Notes: generated from the sequence alone by a model not told the origin. Shown: positions 33,690 to 45,790, counted from the stretch's first letter. The stretch: 64,000 nucleotides of DNA from Odontomyia ornata (GCA_963969285.1 OZ017738.1:454148670-454212669); one strand, 5' to 3'. Numbers and translations: made by a program.

Positions 33690-33960
33690 AATATTGAAAT
33701 CGGTTTTGTCTGTCCATCCGGTCCTTCTGTGTGTCACAGCATTTTTTCCCCAAAATTATAGCAGCTGCAGACACCAAACTTGTTAGCTAGATCAGGAGTG
33801 GTAACACCTTGAAAGTTTGGGAATAAAAAAAATGTTCAAATGCTTTCAATGGAGGGTCCTACCATACCTTAAGTGGATTCTTGCGATTTTTTTCCGAAGG
33901 TAATCGTGTAAAGGCGTCAAATTAAAGGTTTTGATTAAATGTCGTCCAGTTCCCTCCCAT
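33690..33960 (-). repeat. repeat family D, diverged copy 4
   Basis: Shares the order of landmarks of copy 3: gtctgtccatccgg, gtgtcacagc, aaattatagcagct, aaccttgaaag-like text, then an aaaggttttgattaa segment matching aaaggtcttgattagaac. A poly-T run lies just upstream (about 33650-33675). Confidence 0.6.
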
Positions 33961-34103
33961 GCTTCGAGACATTTAGTACCTATGTACATAATGTTATCAA
34001 CGTTTTTGAGGTTTTAGTCCCCTATGGTTATCTTTCGTTTTCCTGGCTGTAGTAATCGAGCAGCCGCCTAAGCAAGCTGCTCGAAAACCGGCATGACACT
34101 GAT

Positions 34104-34351
34104 CCAAATTTTAATTGCAGATTTGAAAAATTTAATTATTCAAATTTACGTTTTTGTAAATTATAAAATCAAAAAAAAATTATATTTTTTTATAATAAAT
34201 ATGAATTTTATATTTTTTTTGTATATATTAAATTTAAATTTCTCTTTACATTTATATTCTTTATGATATTTATCTTTTTATTATTATGTAAATTTTTCTA
34301 CATTATTATCTTACATTAATTTAATAATTCAACTCTGCAATTAAAATTCGG
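34104..34351. mobile_element. AT-rich MITE-like element, 248 bp
   Basis: The left end, ccaaattttaattgcag, is the near-perfect inverse of the right end, ctgcaattaaaattcgg. The interior is almost pure A/T with further small palindromes. There is no coding capacity and I could not identify a target duplication. Confidence 0.6.
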
Positions 34352-34359
34352 ACATGAGA

Positions 34360-35830
34360 ATACTGATATAATGCACCTCATCCACGGATTGCATTGCCGA
34401 ATACAATCTACAATGGATGAGCAAGAGGCTCGTCACAAACCACCGTTGTGACATGCACAGTACGATGGCTGAAGAGATCTGCTTGGGCGGAGTCTGCTTG
34501 AGATCGCGACACAGCGCGGACGCCACGAGAAAAGAGGAGGAAGCGTGCGTCAGTTCGTCATTCGTTGTCATTTTTTGTGATCTATTCGTGAAATATTTAG
34601 AAAATCCCGGGAAATAGATCGAAAAAGCATTGTTGAAAGTGGTCTGCAACGTATTTATCTTGAGTATGTGCCCCTGGCGTGCGTTCGGCACCGTGAAATG
34701 TGTTTGAACATTATGACGGTCGAATGTCGCTCCCGACAGCGATGGTGAAGTTCTCATGTCGAAGCTTATTTCCGACGAATGAAGGAAAAAGTGCAATGAA
34801 TACGAACATCGTAAGATGGTAATGATGAAAATTGTACAGTATAGTGAATAAGCAGAAAGAAGTGGAAATTTGGACGAAATTGGTGGAAAGGTGTGAAAAG
34901 ATTTCCGGTGTATCGACGAGCGTGAGTGTACAGCCGAGTGGCTCAGTAGAGTATAGAGGAAACCCGACCGAGCGACTTCCGCCAGCGCTCGTGCCAGTAG
35001 AAGGTTGTGTACGGGTAACTTGAATCACTTTGGCGCCCGAGAAATAATCGGCAGGAGAGCTATTTCGTGTCTTGGTGTGTACCGTGCACTGTCCGAGGAG
35101 AAAAGCGTCGATAAATGTGTGTCGCATTTCCAATGGCAACAAAATAAAAGTGGGTGAAGTCCCGGTCAAAGTGCATTGAAGTCGCATAACTGCGATTGAA
35201 GTCCTCAAATTTGCTGCAATTGCTGCAACCACTCTCAATTTTCAATCAGCCGACCCAGCAAGTCACAGCGTTGGGGAAAACGGAAAACCGACAAAGCTCG
35301 CACGCAGCAGGCTAGTGAAAAGCGAAAAATTATCTTCGGTTGAAGTAGCGAGTCCGCAAGCATTTAGCACGGCATTTCGAGTTGCTGAGCGTATTCGTAG
35401 ATAACAGGAATAAATGAGCCCGGTCGCTGACTTGGACTTTTAGCGCAATTAGTGTTCACAAGCTTGCTGGCTGAACTGTGCATAGCGGAGTGTGGAGCGA
35501 GTGTGCCTACGTGATAATCTCGCGACTGCTTAATTTAATAAATTTATAATATAATTGTTGGACTCGCCTTCGTCGCGCGGCACCGACTCCGAACAAAAAG
35601 CTTTAGCCTTTCAATTGTTGCAGTCTTTGCTAGATTGAAGTGGAACTTGTCACTATACCGTGTCGGACCTCCCCAAAAGATACAACGGATATCGAAGCTA
35701 GGAGCTCCATATCAAAACCCTAAACGGAACCACTTGTTGATTTAGTTGACCCAAAGTAGCTTGTCTCGACATCATGTATGATTAAGGAAGTTGATTTGTA
35801 TACAGTGCAAAAGTGTAATTTGGGATTTTC
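34360..35830. promoter_or_regulatory. relatively GC-rich block, possible 5' leader/promoter
   Basis: Between about 34400 and 35560 the sequence is visibly richer in G+C and CpG than its surroundings, and ATGs are scattered in short ORFs. It resembles the long 5' untranslated exons of insect genes. Competing ORFs on the two strands (34341-34796 -, 34711-35238 -, 34417-34617 +, 34832-35023 +) have no recognisable motif. No coding exon follows before the LINE at 35838. Alternatives are the leader of a gene outside the window or an unrecognised mobile element. Confidence 0.3.
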
Positions 35831-36170
35831 CTCCCCCCTATTTATTTATTCATTTCTATTTAACAGAAAAAAATTCCAATAACAAAATAGATAAAATAAT
35901 AGTACAGCAAAATGAATTAAATAATAGCACAGCATGCAAAAAGCAAGATAAAAGTAATAAAAAATGCATAAAATAAGAGAAAATAAGTATGAAAAATTAC
36001 TAAGAGCTGAGAAGAAAACAGTTGACAAATCTTTTATAAACTAAATACGAGAGGGGGAAGGGCCCAAGCTGAAGGTTATCATGGTTACGAGGTAATCTGA
36101 GCATGGGTGAGTGAAAATACACCGAGTCGACGCATTTCCAGCGAAGGAATATTGAGGATAGCTAAGATTC

Positions 36171-37400
36171 TTAAAAAATGTAGGAAATCTGGAATTTCAA
36201 GAAGATGATCCTGGTAAATCTTTTTTGTACAGCTTCTAGCGTGAACTTCAAACACTTCAAATAAGGCGACCAAACTGACGAAGAGTATTCAAAGATGGGA
36301 TGAACCAAACTAGAATATAATTTAACACACGACAAGGGATCGGAAAAAATATAGGAATTTCTTAAGATCAAGCAAGAAATGCGAGAGGCTTTAGAAGTCC
36401 CTGAAATGCGTCACCGTACATAGGCACGAATTATTTAAGCTAATAGGACAAGGGTTATTAGAAAATGAAAGATGGATGCACTTAGAAACATTTAGTGTAA
36501 GTTAGTTATAAGAACTCCAAGATAAAATGGTATTCAAATCATCTTTTAGCAAAGCACAGTCATCGATTGACGACATTACTTTGATAACTTTGACGTCATC
36601 TGCATAAAGAAGGCAGGAGGAGTTGATGACAACGGATGGTAATTCATTTATAAACAGAGTGAACAATAGTGGGCCCAGAATGCATTTTTGAGGAACACCA
36701 GAAGACGGATGGAAGGGAGTAGAAAGACAGCCTTGAAAATATACCCGACTGACACGATTGGATAAGTAAAAGGATAACCAGTGGAGCAAATAATCAGGAA
36801 CGTTAAGAAATTTAAGTTTGCTAAACAAAATATTGTGATTTACTAAGTCGAAGGCTTTAGAGAAATCCAAATACAGGGTTTCGACGTGTAAACGGTCCTC
36901 CATGGCTTTTGAAGTAACGGTCATGAATTCTAACAAATTCGTTAAAGTCGATCGCCCTTTGATAAGACCATGTTGTTCAGGAACGAACAACTCATGAATA
37001 ACTGAAGAAAGATGCAAGTACACGATTCTCTCCAGTAGTTTCGAGAAACAGGGTAATAAGGAGATAGGCAGATACTTGGCAACGTCTGAGGTACTACCTT
37101 TTTTAAGAATAGGAGTAACATAGGATCTTTTTCAACACGAAGGAAAGGAGCCAGAAGATAAGCTAGAAAGGAAAGGGGGATACAAATAGAAGTAGCTAAT
37201 GATTTCACAAAATGATTAGGAATACCATCGGGACCTGAACTAACAGAGTCATCAAGTTCTAAAATAAGCTTCATAACATCTTCTGGATAGCAGGTTAAAA
37301 GGGAATCAAGGTGGCGTGTGTACGATTGGGAACGAAGGGCTATTGCTGGGAGTAACATTAAAAGTAGAAGAAAACTGAGTTCTAAAATGTTCACAAATCT
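36171..37400 (-). pseudogene. LINE reverse transcriptase, broken
   Basis: The block at 36502-37023 contains the palm motifs: LYLDFSKAFDLVNH (motif A), SSGVPQKCILGPLLFTLFIN (motif B, with Lys-Cys for the usual Gly-Ser) and LLYADDVKVI (motif C, both Asp present). The fingers region is in other frames at 36942-37394 (DDSVSSGPDGIPNHFVK). The C-terminal part at 36171-36371 has LVHPIFEYSSSVWSPY. At least three frameshifts. Confidence 0.85.
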
Positions 37401-37599
37401 TGAGAGGTGAAGTTGCTAAGCAGCCGTTCAAATGGAGCGAAGATGGGAAACTGGAAGAAGATTTAAGAGAGCGTATATATAGTATTTCCAAAATGGCTTT
37501 GAATGATTTGAGTTTAAAGAGCCTTCAATACTATGAAAATAAGAAGTTTTAGCGATATGCATCACATGAAAAACATTGACGAGCTCGATCTTTAGCTTG

Positions 37600-38785
37600 C
37601 AAGGCTCGCCTCACATCGAGAGTTAACCAGGGACAGTCAGAAGAGTTTCTTATACTGACAAGTGGAGTTGTGTTAGAAAAAGCAGCGTTTAAGAAATCAT
37701 AGAAATTGTTACAACAAGTATCCGAGTCAAGACCGCAAAAGAAGGAGGACCAACCAAAAGAGCGAATTGTTTCGGAAAGTTGCTCATAATTAGTTTTATA
37801 AAAGTGCGCTGACGCTCTTTCCTGCGAAAACGGGAAGAAGCAGTATAGGAAATTTCAAAGCGTAAGGGGGGATGATGGGGATCAGGAGAGAGATAAACAA
37901 AAAGAACTGGAGGTGAGCATAACAAAGATAGTACAAAAGAATAAGTCAACAATATGATTATTAACGTTAAGAAAATTATTAAATTGAGCCAGGGAACACA
38001 TGGACATAAAAGAAGAAATTAAAGACCAAATTTGAGATGAGTCAGAATTAACCTGATTGTCATTTCATGAGAGTTTAGGAAGGTTAAAATCTCCACATAA
38101 AATAAGGTGCCGATTTGAAAAGCGCGATAAGAAAATACTAGATATTTCGGTGAAGAAAGTATTGTAGACCGTAAAAGGATACTTACAAGGTATATAAGTG
38201 CAAAAGACAAGAAGAGACAGGGAAAACGAAATGACTATTTTAGCCCCAACACATTTTACAGGAGCAGTGAAAAGTAAATTTGTTAGAGGGAAGCCAGTAA
38301 AGGTATTCTTATAGGCGACTAGGACACATCCTTCGTCTAACTTGTTGGAGATTGACCTATCACGATCACGCCTAACAATTGTGTGATTAGGAAAAATTTC
38401 AGAGTCAAATATATTATCAGTTAACCAGGATTCAGAAAGACATTGTTAGAGAGAGAATAGGATAAAGTTAGATCCTTCAGCTTGGATCTTAAACCCCGAA
38501 AATTTTGATAATAAATAGAAAATTTACTGTTAGAAAATTGATAACCTCCTCCGTCTAACTTGTTGATGATTGACCTATCACGATCACGCCTAACAATTGT
38601 GTGATTAGGAAAAATTTCAGAATCAAATATATTATCAGTCAACCAGGATTCAGAAAGACAGATTATATCATCGTTAGAGAGAGAATAGGATAAAGCTAGA
38701 CCTTTCAGCTTGGATCTTAATCTCCGAACATTTTGATAATAAATAGAAAATTTACTGTTAGAAAATTGATTATTCTGAAGGTTTT
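37600..38785 (-). pseudogene. LINE endonuclease region, with internal duplication
   Basis: Minus-strand pieces include IYYQN-RGLRSKL, CLSESWLTDNIFDSEIF (catalytic Glu context) and VLVAY-type text. The GDFN-like segment near 38100 (CGDFNLPKL in frame-corrected reading) is degenerate. A 218-230 bp segment is present twice in tandem (38334-38551 and 38552-38781), so the N-terminal part of the endonuclease is repeated. Confidence 0.75.
38334..38781. repeat. 218/230-bp tandem duplication in the LINE endonuclease
   Basis: Unit 1 is 38334-38551 and unit 2 is 38552-38781. Both begin cgtctaacttgttg and end gttagaaaattgat. Unit 1 lacks about 12 bp present in unit 2 (gattatatcatc) and there are several substitutions. 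Confidence 0.92.
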
Positions 38786-38800
38786 TAGAAAGAACGGATG

Positions 38801-39760
38801 TTACAGCTTTGGTAGGGAGGTCGGTGGAGAGCGAAAATTTTTTTTCCTTGCAGTTATGAAAGGTTTAACAAGCACTCCAGGCGGCCAGCAATCAGGGTTC
38901 AAAATGTAGTCACACGATGCCGGAACAGTCAGTTTGAAAGAAGCTATAACTCTGTTGATCAAGTTGTCCTTCGTCAGCTTTTGGCAGCTAATTATTTTCA
39001 GAGATGAGGCAAATTCCTTTTTTACATAATCCAAAATGTCTTCGGTGGATGTGCTATACGCAAGCCTTGATATGAAGATTTGTTTCGGTAGAGCTACAAC
39101 TTGGAGGGATGGCAATTCCTCGAACATGCCGCATTTCGAAATTTTTTGGAATGCCTCCCCGATGAGATGAAGATCTCTGCGCCATACTTCTTGTAGTGAT
39201 AGACGAAGAAGGCTGAGAAGTAGGCAAAGCATCTGCAACACCGCTAACCATTAGCGTTGCGTTACTTGATGACGATGAGGGTATGATCTGCGGTAGATAC
39301 CCTGACGTGATGGGCAGATTCACACCTCTTGACGAAATATTTTCGTTGTTTGATGACGATGTTGATGAAGATAATGGCTTACTCAGGCTCTCTGTTGTAG
39401 AGGATGAAGTCTCAGATCCCACCACCGATGGAGGCTGATTGCAAGAGAGAGGAAGCTTAGATTTCTCGGAAGAGAATGCTTCAGTAGACCGTATCAAAGA
39501 ATTGATATCCGAAAACCCGCTTGAACACTTAGTTTGCAAGCAGCTCAGTTCTTCTGAGAGTACTTTAATTGTCTGATGAGCAAGACGCCGGCGATAAACG
39601 TAGACAGAAATTGAAAGTCTCCTGCAGGAATCACAATACCACTGGACAGCATTGCCGGCTTTATTAATAATGTCGATTAAGTGTCAAGCGTAATAATTTT
39701 GTGCAAGCATTCGTAACGTACATCAAAATGGAATTTTGGAATAACTTTTCAGGCATCATC
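38801..39760 (-). pseudogene. LINE ORF1 (PHD-like finger plus RRM-like domain)
   Basis: The N-terminal part (about 39760-39540) reads AVQWYCDSCRRL, the end of a PHD-like zinc finger. A Ser/Thr-rich linker (39054-39539, TSSSTTESLSKPLSSS) follows. The C-terminal part in another frame (38801-39060) has IFISRLAYSTSTEDI, SFKLTVPASCDYILNPDCWP and GVLVKPF, typical of ORF1 proteins of insect CR1/Jockey-like LINEs. One frameshift separates the halves. Confidence 0.8.
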
Positions 39761-40304
39761 CACATCATCAGCGGGCGCCCAGCCAGGAAGGGAAGAAATT
39801 AAAGTTGAAATTAGAATGAAACAAAGCGGTGGTTTTTACATTATAAAAAAATAGTTTTTCGCATTTAGATCAATAGAGAAAAAAAGGAACAACGTAAATT
39901 GTGATGTAAGGCTACTCGTCTGATTAGATTTGAGTGCTTCTGCTAGTTTCACTTGTTTATTTTATCTTACTGTTGATTGTTCTTAATTTTTATACAAGAT
40001 ATTGATGTCAGACAATACATGTCATTTATCGATTACACTTCCAACATCCTTTACACACTCTCCACCTCTTTATTGTTCTTCTCTATTTTATTTTCGTTTA
40101 AATTTTGCTTAACGGAACATATAAACTTTTTAACATTTCAAATGGAAGAAGAAAATAAAATGAAAACACCACCAAAAAGAGTTTACGTAAAAAATTTTAA
40201 GACTAAATTATAAGAAAAGAAAATATGTGGCAATGTATTATATTGTTTCGTGTTAACTTGTTTCTAAGTGAAGTTGAAATTATTATAACTTTATTTCTCT
40301 AATA

Positions 40305-40582
40305 GTTCCACCTGGATGCCCCATTCTTATTTGGAGCCCATAATTATCGTCAGTAAAGACAAAGTCCACTCAAGTCCGTCTATTTTCTCCCGGCCCAGTT
40401 TGTTACTGGCTTTAAGCAATTTCCAACCTTAGTAGGTTACCTCAGACTCAACTTCGGTCGATATTCATTTGAACCTTGAAATTCGTGGATGCGAAATTTT
40501 TTTTGTAGTGGGTCCTTGTCCTGGGGAAAAGACCCCGTCCCACGACACCACAACGCTAACCTACCAGCGCATTCACGCCATC
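40305..40582 (+). repeat. repeat family E, copy 3
   Basis: About 280 bp colinear with the right arm of the inverted repeat (54100-54390): cttatttgg, tattttctcccggccc, cttagtaggttacctc, gatgcgaaatttttt, tagtgggtc, ctggggaaaaga, cagcgcattcacgcc. It ends directly at a 5'-truncated LINE reverse transcriptase. Confidence 0.8.
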
Positions 40583-42000
40583 CATGCGATAACGAAAGTA
40601 ACCTCAGACATCTGTTTAAAACTAAACAATATAGAATGTGTTGGAGTGTGTGTCATTGATATGGAGAAAGCCTTCAATACAGTGTGGTTGGATGGACTAA
40701 TTTTTGAACTCCTTCAGCACAGGCTCCCCAAACATCTGGTCGCCATGATGTGCAACATATTGTACGGGAAAAAAATTTGTTGTAACTGATGGAAATCTGA
40801 CGACAATGCGTGACTTCAGTATCTTGAATGGTCTACAGCAAGGAATAGTTACAGTGCCTCTGCTCATCTTAATATTCATTCGCAAGCTATTTTACGGCTT
40901 TGATTTTAACGTCTCGCCAACGCGATCATTGGTGGATGTCAGATCTGGTATAACTAGAGTGCTAGTACTGTGGAAAGATTAAGAGTTATCGAAATGAAGT
41001 ATCTTCGTGCATGTATTGGTTCATATAGAAAGCCTGAGATGGATTGGACACATTATATACCGAACAAAAGAAGCTATCAAGCTGCTAAAGTTATTAGAGT
41101 CGATATCTTCATATTGAATCATATCGCAAGATCTGTAACTGTGAGCAAAAACCCCTGGATTTACTCACAGCCGTTCCATCCTACAGACAAGTATATTGAG
41201 ACTTGTCTCGATACTGGTTTCGTTCCTCCATAAGCATTCGTGTATTTGGACAAAATCGATATGTTTTTGACTCTGAAGGTGTCCCAATTATATAACAAAT
41301 ATATAGACATGCCACCGATAAGAAGATAAAATATCCTCCGAATTTGAGTTCACGAGACTTAACAATTCCAATGGAGATACTCATTTGCTAGATTCGTTGT
41401 GGCTGATCGAGCTGGGACGGAGCAATCTAGGTATTAGTGGCTGAATGACAATGTCTAAATTATTCATGTTTATTACCAGTTTTTGTGTTTTTCGTTATTT
41501 AGTTTTTTAGTTTCAGCTCATTATTGCTACATTTAGTATTGATGTTTATTTGTTAAAAATTAGGCATAGGTTAGGTATATGTTATGTTTATTATATTAGG
41601 TTAGAGATAAGGTTAAACTCTTAGGTTAGGAACATTGTTATAGAATTTTTTAGTATAAGATAAAGTTGCTTGATTGAATTTTATTAGAATACAGTTAAAG
41701 CATATTAGGTGTAGGATCAAAGTTCACTGTTGTGTTTAAATTATAAATAATTTTAGGATAGTGTTGGTTGGTTTTTTCTCCTTTTTCCAATTGATTTTCA
41801 AAATATGTAATAATCTTAATTAATTGAATTTGCTAGAGTTTTTTTGAAAAAATATGTTTAATGATAACGTATAAATTTAGAGAGCCATTTGGGCCATAAA
41901 GATTATGTATGTTTATTGTTTGGAATTTGCTTTATATTCTTTGAAAATTTATACCGATTAGTATTGAATAAAGCGCTTTTGATTTTGACTTTGACTTTTG
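40583..42000 (+). pseudogene. non-LTR retrotransposon, internally deleted copy
   Basis: Reverse-transcriptase motif A (VCVIDMEKAFNTVW) lies in the ORF 40469-40789. Motif B-like FSILNGLQQGIVTVPLL follows in another frame. The YADD region is then skipped, and the C-terminal part appears at 40970-41233 (RVIEMKYLRACIGSYRKP and FHPTDKYIETCLDTGFVPP). A long 3' untranslated region ends in a ttgattttgactttgactt tail at 41979-42000. It is 5' truncated and dead. Confidence 0.78.
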
Positions 42001-42589
42001 CAATGAACATTTTAGTTTTCTTTGTGACAAAATAAACTATAATACGGATACACTTAGGAAGGATCCGAAAGTGACAGGTGTGAAGGAATTTTCAATATTC
42101 AATTGCTTGAGAAACTTCCATGTTACAGAAAATGTAGCATGTGATGTAATGCCTGATGTTTTCCAGGGAATATGCAAATAAGATTTAGCAAAAATATTGA
42201 ACGATTTTATTTGTGTTAAAAAATATTTTTCCCTTTCTTATGGCGATACGGAAATTAAAAACATTAGCCCTCCACTCCAAAAGCAGCATATTCGTAATCA
42301 TACATTTAAGATGAATGCTTAGGAGATGAAAACATTTATTCATTTTATAACTTTGCTAATTGGAGATTTAATACCCGTAGATGATCCTGTTTACAAATTC
42401 CAAGTCATTTTAGTGAAATTAATTGACCAAATTTTGTTGCCCTCCTTTTGCGACAATGTTTTAAATGATCTGGAACACTTAGAACGAACTCATAATGAAT
42501 TATATAAATCTTTGTTTAACGAAAATTTAACACCAAAGTTCCACAATTTAGTGCACTTCGGCGTATTTCGTCTCTTTCATTAGCAGTTC
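42001..42589 (+). pseudogene. transposon-derived ORF remnant, possibly EnSpm/CACTA-like
   Basis: Frame-corrected reading gives FHVTENVACDVMPDVFQGI, a stop, then IHFITLLIGDLIPVDDPVY (ORF 42326-42583), LEHLERTHNELYKSLFNEN and LTPKFHNLVHFG. This looks like a widespread arthropod transposon-associated protein with the pattern DxxHDxxEG ... LxPKxHFLxHYP. I believe it belongs to a cut-and-paste DNA transposon, but the superfamily is a guess. Both ends are missing. Confidence 0.5.
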
Positions 42590-43090
42590 TCGTTATTTTG
42601 TCATCTAAATACTGTATTCGCCAATTGTGATATTCTGTGTATTCGAGGTATTTTTCCTGAACTGCATTACAAGCTATGGTTTATTCTCATTGATTTGTAG
42701 CCCTACTAGTTTTCCTTCGCTGTCAAGCTCCAGGAAAAGTTCTTTGGCGGATGTTAACCACCAAAAAAAATATTAATGTCACCCGCATAAGCTACCACTT
42801 GGCTCGACTTGTATAATAACGTTCCTCTTGTAACGACAGGTAGCTTGCTGATGACGAACTCCAGAGCCAAATTGAATACCAATGCGGCCAGCCCATCTCT
42901 CTGCTTTAGTCCAATATTCGTAACAAAAGCGTCAGTGAGTTGGTTATTGATACGGACTCGGAAGGTTATCGACGTCATTGTCAGTTTGGTAAGACCAGCT
43001 AATTTGGCTGAGATACCAAAGCAAAGCATTATTTGGTACAGAACGTTACAATCAGTACTATCGTATGCTTGCTTAAAGTCATAGCTTATA
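42590..43090 (-). pseudogene. LINE reverse-transcriptase fragment
   Basis: The minus strand encodes YDFKQAYDSTDCNVLYQIML (motif A), then VRINNQLTDAFVTNIGLKQ (ORF 42754-43029), LVFNLALEFVI and VVAYAGDINIF (motif C, Gly for the first Asp). It is the same LINE type as 56590-57270. Its right end is cut by the LINE that starts near 43095. Confidence 0.8.
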
Positions 43091-43110
43091 TTTGTTAAAA
43101 TTATGAAAAT

Positions 43111-44376
43111 GTGATCTCTTCTTCTACCCCGTCAGCGAATCTTACGAACTGTCAGAAACATCAGATTTTGTCTCATTTATGTGATTTCGTAATACACGAA
43201 CTGCTCAAAGTACTAATCAAACGCAAAAAAAGATCATCCCCGGGTCTGGATAAAATCGATTACAATATTATAAACTCCCTAACCCACTACAATAAATCAG
43301 CACTGCTTAACTCTATTAACGATAGCTTCAAAAATAACAACATACATAATGAGCTAAGAGACATCAAAATCGTACCAATCCCTAAGAAAAACAAACCACT
43401 GCACAAAATAGAAAGCTATAGACCGATCTCTCTCTTAAGTATCCCGCTGAAAATAATCAACTGCCTAATAAAAAATAGGATTGCTAGTGACATTGAGTAC
43501 CAAAACAATTTAAGCAATTTCTGTTTTGCTTATAGAAAAGGAAAGTCGGCAATCTCATGTATAAACACTGTAATACACCTACTCAACAAGGATAAGAAAG
43601 CAAAAAACATAATGATTATAAATTGTGATATTTCTAGTGCGTACGAGAGAGTAAATATTGCAGAACTCTTCAAAATCATGTCCAACTGCAACATCAAGAA
43701 GGATTACATATCGTGGATCTTAAACTTCCTAATGTACAGGAAATTACATTTAGGCAAGGATTCGACCGAAATTAACAATGGACTTCCGCAGGGGGACGTA
43801 CTAAGCCCGCTCCTCTTTAATCTCTACACAACTAGCCTCTACAGAATCACTGACAGTCAAACTACACTCATTCAATTTGCGGACGACTTTCTTATCATAA
43901 GCAAAGGAAAAAACAGACCCAAAAATCTCAATAATCTACAAACAAAATTCAACAAGTTCACAGAACTATGCAATAGGCTAAACCTCCCATTGAACTTGGA
44001 AAAATCGCAAGCCATAGAATTCTATACAAACAAAAACCATCCTAACAAAATAAAATATGGAAACAAACAACTAGATTGGGTAAAAAATTTCACTTTCCTA
44101 GGCAGAAATTTTAACAACCAGAATCACTTCAACGAATTCTATAATAAATCCCTAAGTAAAGCAAACAAAACAATTAACATAGCGTTCAAAATCAGCTCCC
44201 CCAAACATGGACTTACCCCTAAAAAGGCTCTAAACACCTTTAAGTCGCTAATAAGACCGGTAATAGAAAGCAATCTAACAAATATTGTTCATGCGCCAAA
44301 TTATTTTCTAAACAAAATAGACAGCCTGAAAGCCAAAGCCATAAAACGATGTCTTGGGGTACCCTCAACCCTCTAG
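43111..44376 (+). pseudogene. LINE reverse transcriptase (421 codons)
   Basis: Fingers motif RKKRSSPGLDKIDYNI (residues about 31-46) and YRPISLLSIPLK. Motif A is MIINCDISSAYERVN, motif B is NNGLPQGDVLSPLLFNLY, and motif C is LIQFADDFLIIS with both catalytic Asp residues. The thumb ends with LIRPVIESNLTNIVHAP. The ORF is intact from the truncation point to a stop at 44374-44376, where a single-base frameshift moves the frame to the next ORF. Confidence 0.88.
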
Positions 44377-45527
44377 CTAAAGAATTACCAGCTAGACTAA
44401 GAGCTGAACAACTCCTCGCTAAAGAAATAAGAAAAAACCTTTACCGCCAAGATTTCAAAGAAATGATATCGGAAAACCAAAAAAACTCGAACTATACCAC
44501 AGTTTACAAAAAACATATCGACATCTACAACAACACCTGTCTGGGTTCTGCACTACCAAACCCACACAACATAAAATTTCAAACCAATAGTTTCATGCAC
44601 AACATCCCCAACAACTTCAAGAAAATAAACTACGAAAATTTCAACGAGTCGATTGAAGCAGTACTACAAAACTTAACGGATAACCAAGCTAAGATATATT
44701 TCACGGATGCGGCAAAAAACAGACCAGGCACTGGTATTGCCATACACTGCTATAACTCCAAAAAGACACTAAAATACTGCCTGAACACAGACTCTACAGC
44801 AGCAAATGCAGAACTAAAAGCAGTCCAGGAAGCAATTAACAACGTGGAGGAAGAACCCACCAACACCATTGCCATTTTCACCGACGCCAAAAATACAATA
44901 AACGAGATCATAAACAACACAAACCACAAACTCATTACAGAAAAAATCAGAAAAACAATCAACAATAGACCCAACACACTACTATTATTATACTGGATAC
45001 CGAAAGGGGAAAAGTTCCACAGCTTTGAATTGGTTGACAAAGCAGCTAAATTGGCCACTATAGAAGGAGAAGAAGTCGACTCATTTCTGGAATGGGACGA
45101 CTCTATCAAAATGATTAATGACTCCATCAACATAGAATGGCATGAATACTACCGAAAAAACATCATAAACCTAGCGTACAGCCCTTGGCTACAAACGGAC
45201 CTTATTTACAGAACCAAACCATGGTTCCATGATTTCACTCCAAGCAGCAACACGCAAAAACAAATTAACAGAATTCTACTCAACAGAGCCTACAATCACA
45301 AAAGATTAAAAAAAGCTAAAATAGTTCCATCCCAAGGATGCAAATGGTGCGACATAACAGACGATCTGGAACATAGAATTCTAAACTGTGATCACTTTGA
45401 AACTCTAAGGAACAAGTATGATATCTTTCAAAATAACTATCCAATAGCAAAATTTTTCAATAAAAACAACGAGAAAGCACTAACTCAATTAATCGACTTT
45501 CTTGAAGAAGCAAATTTAGAACTTTAA
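44349..45527 (+). pseudogene. LINE C-terminal region with RNase H and Cys-rich motif
   Basis: Overlaps the reverse-transcriptase ORF by 28 bp in another frame. The RNase H catalytic residues are all present: Asp in IYFTDAAKN, Glu in NAELKAVQEA, Asp in IAIFTDAKNT and Asp in ELVDKAAKLA. The C-terminal CKWCDITDDLEHRILNCDHF is the Cys-rich motif usual at the end of such proteins. It is probably one protein with the preceding ORF in the intact element. Confidence 0.88.
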
Positions 45528-45790
45528 CTTCACGCGAATAGTCCTCTCAAATCCCAAAAACTAACTTTTAACCTCCCAAGAAAAACACTCAAACCAAAAA
45601 TCTATTAACCATTCCAAACGGATACTAACACACTAATACAGTAAAATCACAAAACCAATAAAGAAAAACTAGAAAAAGCACTATATTACCATAAGTCCCT
45701 AGAGGACACTAATCGATACATCGGTGGCTTGTGCTAATTAGCCATAGCCAATACACACCTAACGAAGGTTAGGTAGAGGAAAAAAAAAAG

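Larger units (their letters stand above)
35838..39800 (-). mobile_element. two-ORF non-LTR retrotransposon (CR1/Jockey-like), decayed
   Basis: Minus-strand LINE of nearly 4 kb. ORF1 is at about 39760-38800, the endonuclease at about 38780-37600 and the reverse transcriptase at about 37400-36170. The A/T-simple end at 35838-35860 (aaataaat on the minus strand) looks like the 3' tail. The order and length suggest a nearly full-length insertion that has since gathered frameshifts and an internal tandem duplication. The 5' boundary near 39800 is approximate. Confidence 0.8.
43095..45790 (+). mobile_element. I-type LINE with RT and RNase H, 5' truncated
   Basis: The strand is A-rich, as in many LINEs. 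It holds a reverse transcriptase (43111-44376) and a C-terminal part with RNase H (44349-45527), a 3' untranslated region, and an A10 tract at 45780-45789 as the tail. The endonuclease and ORF1 are missing because of 5' truncation. Presence of RNase H between RT and a terminal Cys-rich motif is typical of the I group. Only one frame break is needed between the two ORFs, so the insertion is fairly recent. Confidence 0.85.

Noticed and set aside
34341..35238. Minus-strand ORFs of 151 and 175 codons
   Set aside because: No recognisable motif. They overlap each other and plus-strand ORFs. Their length can be explained by the GC-rich composition of the block.
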